Positions 61,017 to 64,000 of a stretch of 64,000 bases of DNA are shown here, piece after piece. The DNA comes from Megascapheus bottae. Its lineage: Eukaryota; Chordata; Mammalia; Rodentia; Geomyidae. The DNA is taken from positions 1 through 64,000 of the forward strand of contig JANJXV010001821.1 in the NCBI GenBank assembly GCA_024803745.1, in the 5' to 3' direction. Below the pieces are notes generated by a model. That model searched no databases. It saw only the letters and a program-made list of their open reading frames with translations, and was not told the DNA's origin. Each line of letters opens with the position of its first letter. The first letter of the stretch is position 1. The position numbers and the translations under genes are program-made.

Positions 61017-61589
61017 GTCATAGTATGGAGATGTGTGAAATCATAGAATGCAGTTTTGTGAAGTCACAGAATGGAGCTCTGTGAGTCAGAATTGAGGTGT
61101 GTGAATTCATAGAATGTAGGTGGGTGAAGTCATAGAATGGAGGTGTATGAAGTCATAGAATGGAGGTGTGTGAAGTCACAGAATGGAAGTGTGTGAAGTC
61201 ACAGAATGGAGGTGTGTGAAGTCACAGAATGGAGGTGTGTGAAGTCACAGAATGGAGGTGTGTGAACTCAGAATGGAGATGTGTGAAGTCAGAATTGAAG
61301 TGTGTGAAGTCACAGAATGGAGGTGTGTGAAGTCACAGAATGGAGGTTTGTGAAGTCATAGAATCGAGTTGTGTGAAGTCAAAGATTGGAGGTGTGTGAA
61401 GTCATGGAATGGAGGTGTGTGAAATTATAGAATGGATGTTTGTAAAGTAAGAATGAAGGTGTGTGAAGTCACAGAATGGAGCTGTGTGAAGTCAGAGTGA
61501 GGTGTGTGAAGTCACAGAATGGAGGTGTGTCAACTCAGAATTTAGGTGTGTAAAGTCAAAGAATGGAGGTGTGTGAAGTCATAGAATGG
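61017..61589 (+). repeat. Diverged satellite linking two blocks
   Basis: Plain monomers with a TGAGTCA type (near 61082), a GAGCTCTG variant and several consecutive consensus units near 61,150-61,270. A run of nearly consensus units is unusual elsewhere in the window. No close copy was traced and no other element is visible. Confidence 0.68.
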
Positions 61590-62079
61590 AGGTGTGTGAA
61601 CACAGAATAGAGGTGTGTGAAGTCAAAGAACGGAGGTGTGTGAAGTTGGAATGGAGGTGTGTGAAGTCATAGAATGTATGTTTGTGAAGTAAGAATGAAG
61701 GTGTGTGAAGTCATAGAATGGAGGTGTTTGAAGTCACAGAATGGAGGTGTGTGAAGTCACAGAATGGTGGTGTGTGAAGTCAGAATGGAGGTGTGTGAAG
61801 TCATAGAATGGTGGTGTGTGAAGTCATAGAATGGAGGTGTGTGAAGTCATAGAATGGTGGTGTGTGAAGTCAGAATGGAGGTGTGTGAAGTCACAGAATT
61901 GAGGTGTGTGAACACAGAATAGAGGTGTGTGAAGTCAAAGAACGGAGGTGTGTGAAGTTGGAATGGAGGTGTGTGAAGTCATAGAATGTATGTTTGTGAA
62001 GTAAGAATGAAGGTGTGTGAAGTCATAGAATGGAGGTGTTTGAAGTCACAGAATGGAGGTGTGTGAAGTCACAGAATGG
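61590..62079 (+). repeat. Pair of blocks with 312-bp spacing
   Basis: 61590-61767 and 61902-62079 match at an offset of 312 (CACAGAATAG 61601 and 61913, TTTGTGAAGTAAG 61681 and 61993). Both hold AAAGAACGGAGG and GTTGGAATGG variants. The stretch between them (61768-61901) alternates GGTGGTGTG and GGAGGTGTG monomers, a small two-monomer-type pattern. Confidence 0.87.
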
Positions 62080-62374
62080 AATTGTGTGAAGTCATACAAT
62101 GGATTTGTGTGAACTCAGAATTGAGGTGAGTGAAATCATAGATGGAGGTGTGTGAAGTCATAGTATGGAGATATGTGAAATCATAGAATGGAGTTTTGTG
62201 AAGTCACAGAATGGAGCTGTGTAAGTCAGAATTAAGGTGTGTTAAGTCATAGAATGTAGATGTGTGAAGTCATAGAATGGAGGATTGTGAAGTAACCGAA
62301 GGGAGGTTTGTAAAGTCATAGAATGGAGGTATGTGAAGTGAAATTAGAGTTGTGTGAATGGAGTTTTCTGAAGT

Positions 62375-62743
62375 CACAGAATTGAGGTGTTTGAAGGCAT
62401 ATATTGGAGATGTGTGAAGTCAAAATGGATGTGTGAAGTCATAGAATATAGGTGTGTGAAGTCATAGAATGGAGGTGTGGGAAGTCATAGAATGGAGTTG
62501 TGTGAATTCATAGAATGGAGGTGTGTGAAGTCAGAGAATGGAGGTGTTTGAAGTCACAGAATGGAGGTGTGTGAACTCAGAATGGAGGTGTGTGAAGTCA
62601 CAGAATGGAGGTGTGTGAAGTCATAGAATGGAAGTGTGTGAAGTCATAGAATGGAGGTTTGTGAAGTCAGAATGGAGATGTGTGAAGTCACTAAATGGAG
62701 TTGTGTGAACTCAGAATGGAGGTGGGTGAAGTCACAGAATGGA
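62375..62743 (+). repeat. 0.37-kb block, copy 2 (6,300-bp spacing)
   Basis: This is the partner of 56075-56443. Just to its left (62,080-62,350) the series TAGATGG, GAGTTTTGTG, AGCTGTGTAAG, GTAACCGAAGG resembles 40,500-40,730 and 48,720-48,950, and it is joined here through a shortened monomer near 62350-62365 (TTGTGTGAATGGAG). Confidence 0.82.
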
Positions 62744-62830
62744 GGTTTCTGAAGTGATAGAATGGAGGTGTGAGAAGACATAGAATGGATATTTCTGAAG
62801 TAAGAATTAAGGTGTGTGAAGTCACAGAAT

Positions 62831-63601
62831 GGAGGTGTGGGAACTCATAGAATGGAGTTGTGTGATGTCACAATGGAAGTATGTGAAGTCATAGAAAGGA
62901 GGTGAGGGAAGTCATAGAAGGGAGGAGTGTGAAGTCATAGAGTGCAGGTGAGTGAGGTCACAGATTCGAGGTCTGTGAAGTCATAGAATGGAGGTGTGTG
63001 ATGTCAGAATGGAGGTGTGCGAAGTCATAGAATAGAGGTGTGTGAAGTCAGAATGGAGGTGTGTGAAGTAATACATGGAGTTGTGTGAAGTCATAGTATG
63101 GAGGTGTGTGAAATCATAGAATGGAGTTTTGTGAAGTCACAGAATGGAGCTGTGTGAATTCAGAATGGAGGTGTGTGAAGTCATAGAATGGAGCTGTGTG
63201 AAATCAGAGAATGGACTTTTGTGAAGTCACAGAATGGAGGTGTGTGAAGTCACAGAATGGAGGTTTGTGAAGTCATAGAATGGAGGTATGTGAAGTCAAA
63301 TTGGAGGGGTGTGAAGTCGGAGAATGGAGGTGTGTGAAGTCACAGAGTGGAGGTGGGTGAAGTCACAGAATGGAGGTGTGTGAACTCATAGAATGGAGGT
63401 GTGTGAAGTCACAGAATGGATGGGTATGAAGTCATAGAATGGAGGTGTGTGAAGTCACAAAATTGAGGTGTTTGAAGTAATATATTGGAGGTGTGTGAAG
63501 TCAAAATGGATGTGTGAAGTCATAGAATGGTGGTGTGTGAAGTCATAGAATGGAGGTGTGTGAAGTCACAGAATGGAGGTGTGTGAAGTCATAGAATGGA
63601 G
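62831..63601 (+). repeat. 0.77-kb block, copy 2 (12.04-kb spacing)
   Basis: This is the partner of 50790-51559. It contains GGTGAGGGAAG near 62902 where the partner has GGTGTGGGAAG, and GGATGGGTATG near 63418 where the partner has GGACGGGTATG, a C/T difference at a CpG. It ends where this copy reads GGAGCTTGGTGAAATC. Confidence 0.82.
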
Positions 63602-64000
63602 CTTGGTGAAATCATAGAAAGGAGGTGTGTGAAGTCATAGAATGGAGGTGTGTGAAGTCATAGAATGGAGGTGTGTGAAATCATAGAATGGACGTTTGTG
63701 AAGTCACAGAATGGAGGTGTGTGAAGTCACAGAATGGAGGTTTGTGAAGTCACAGAATGGAGGTGTGTGAAGTCATAGCATGGAGGTATCTGAAATCATA
63801 GAATGGAAGTGTGTGAAGTCATGGAATGGAGGTGTGTGAAGTCATACAATGAAGGTGTGTGAAGTCATAGAATGGAGGTGTGTGAAGTCACCGAAGGGAG
63901 TTGTGTGAAGTCACATAATGGAGGTGTGTGAAGTTAAAATGGACGTGCGTAACATCATAAAATGGAGGTGTGTGAAGTCATAGAATGGAGGTGTGTGAAA
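63602..64000 (+). repeat. Satellite running off the right edge
   Basis: The monomer series here (GAAATCATAGAAAGG, GGACGTTTGTGAAG, GGAGGTTTGTGAAG) resembles 55,150-55,330 and 55,750-55,910. The last 200 bases have private variants such as GGACGTGCGTAAC near 63942. There is no sign of the array ending, so it continues beyond the window. Confidence 0.75.

Larger units (their letters stand above)
1..64000 (+). repeat. 23-bp satellite array filling the window
   Basis: Every line of the window consists of head-to-tail copies of a 23-bp unit, GAATGGAG followed by GTGTGTGAAGTCAYA, where Y is C or T. The most conserved part is GTGTGTGAAGTCA. The most variable part is the junction after GTCA, which reads TAG, CAG, AAG, TAC, TAT or a lone G. 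The lone-G form gives a 21-bp unit. The + strand of the unit has nine G and one C, so G/C strand skew is extreme and constant. I saw no inverted unit and no inserted foreign sequence. Because 23 is not a multiple of 3, all reading frames meet stops within a few units. No function is assigned. A heterochromatic satellite of a eukaryote is the simplest reading, and the species is not identifiable from this. Confidence 0.97.

Noticed and set aside
1..64000. CRISPR array (short regular repeats)
   Set aside because: There are no unique spacers. The repeat is continuous at 21-23 bp and no cas gene is present.
1..64000. Telomere or G-quadruplex array
   Set aside because: The unit is much longer than telomeric repeats and contains at most GG runs in the consensus. 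GGGG occurs only in scattered variant monomers (GGAGGGG), not in the four closely spaced runs needed.
1..64000. Centromere assignment by a CENP-B-box-like motif
   Set aside because: I saw no match to the core CENP-B box pattern (TTCG with CGGG spacing). The TTCGAGG and GTCGGAG variants are not in that arrangement, so centromere function cannot be claimed.
1..64000. Transposon or retroelement insertion
   Set aside because: No stretch departs from the 23-bp repeat, and there are no terminal inverted repeats, poly-A tails or long reading frames.
1..64000. tRNA, rRNA or other structured RNA genes
   Set aside because: The strand is G- and purine-rich with about one C per unit, so it cannot form the paired stems these RNAs need. 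No known conserved boxes were seen.

Overview
The whole window is one uninterrupted tandem-repeat (satellite) array. I found no gene, RNA gene, transposon, origin or stretch of unique sequence, and both window edges lie inside the array. The basic unit is 23 bp: GAATGGAG followed by GTGTGTGAAGTCAYA. A common 21-bp form lacks the last two bases, and rarer forms are 20, 22, 24 or 32 bp. At about 22.8 bp per unit the window holds roughly 2,800 units, by estimate rather than exact count. Every unit I read points the same way, head to tail, with the G-rich strand on +. An array this long suggests heterochromatin (pericentromeric, subtelomeric or interstitial) of a eukaryotic nuclear genome. The monomer gives no basis for naming a species.

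On top of the monomer sits a layered higher-order structure, traced by following rare variant monomers. From 1 to about 7.7 kb there are periods of 0.96 kb and 2.3-2.75 kb, plus a block copied at 4,617 bp. From 9.3 to 13.2 kb there are three units of about 1.35 kb. An exact 200-bp duplication lies at 13.9-14.3 kb. From 15.6 to 22.1 kb there are copies displaced by 1,665, 538 and 4,350 bp. From 22.3 to 50.3 kb the array is a mosaic of long, nearly identical blocks: a 4,058-bp tandem pair (23.87-31.98 kb), a 3-kb block repeated 12,867 bp away, partial copies at 32.75-35.56 kb, a third 4-kb copy starting at 42.1 kb, and a 4-kb block repeated about 8.2 kb away. From 50.8 to 64 kb shorter units dominate (1.33 kb, 584 bp, 113 bp, 1.46-1.5 kb, 312 bp), with several displaced copies.

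No genes work together here. The biology visible is how a satellite grows: repeated unequal exchange or amplification at many unit lengths, younger in the middle (long, nearly identical blocks) and more diverged in much of the left flank. Two sequence-level points stand out. One monomer type carries a perfect TGACGTCA (CRE-like) palindrome and another a TGAGTCA (AP-1-like) site, both propagated by the higher-order copying. CpG positions often differ between copies as C/T, as expected if the array is methylated. Block boundaries were placed by eye from shared variants and are good to roughly one monomer.
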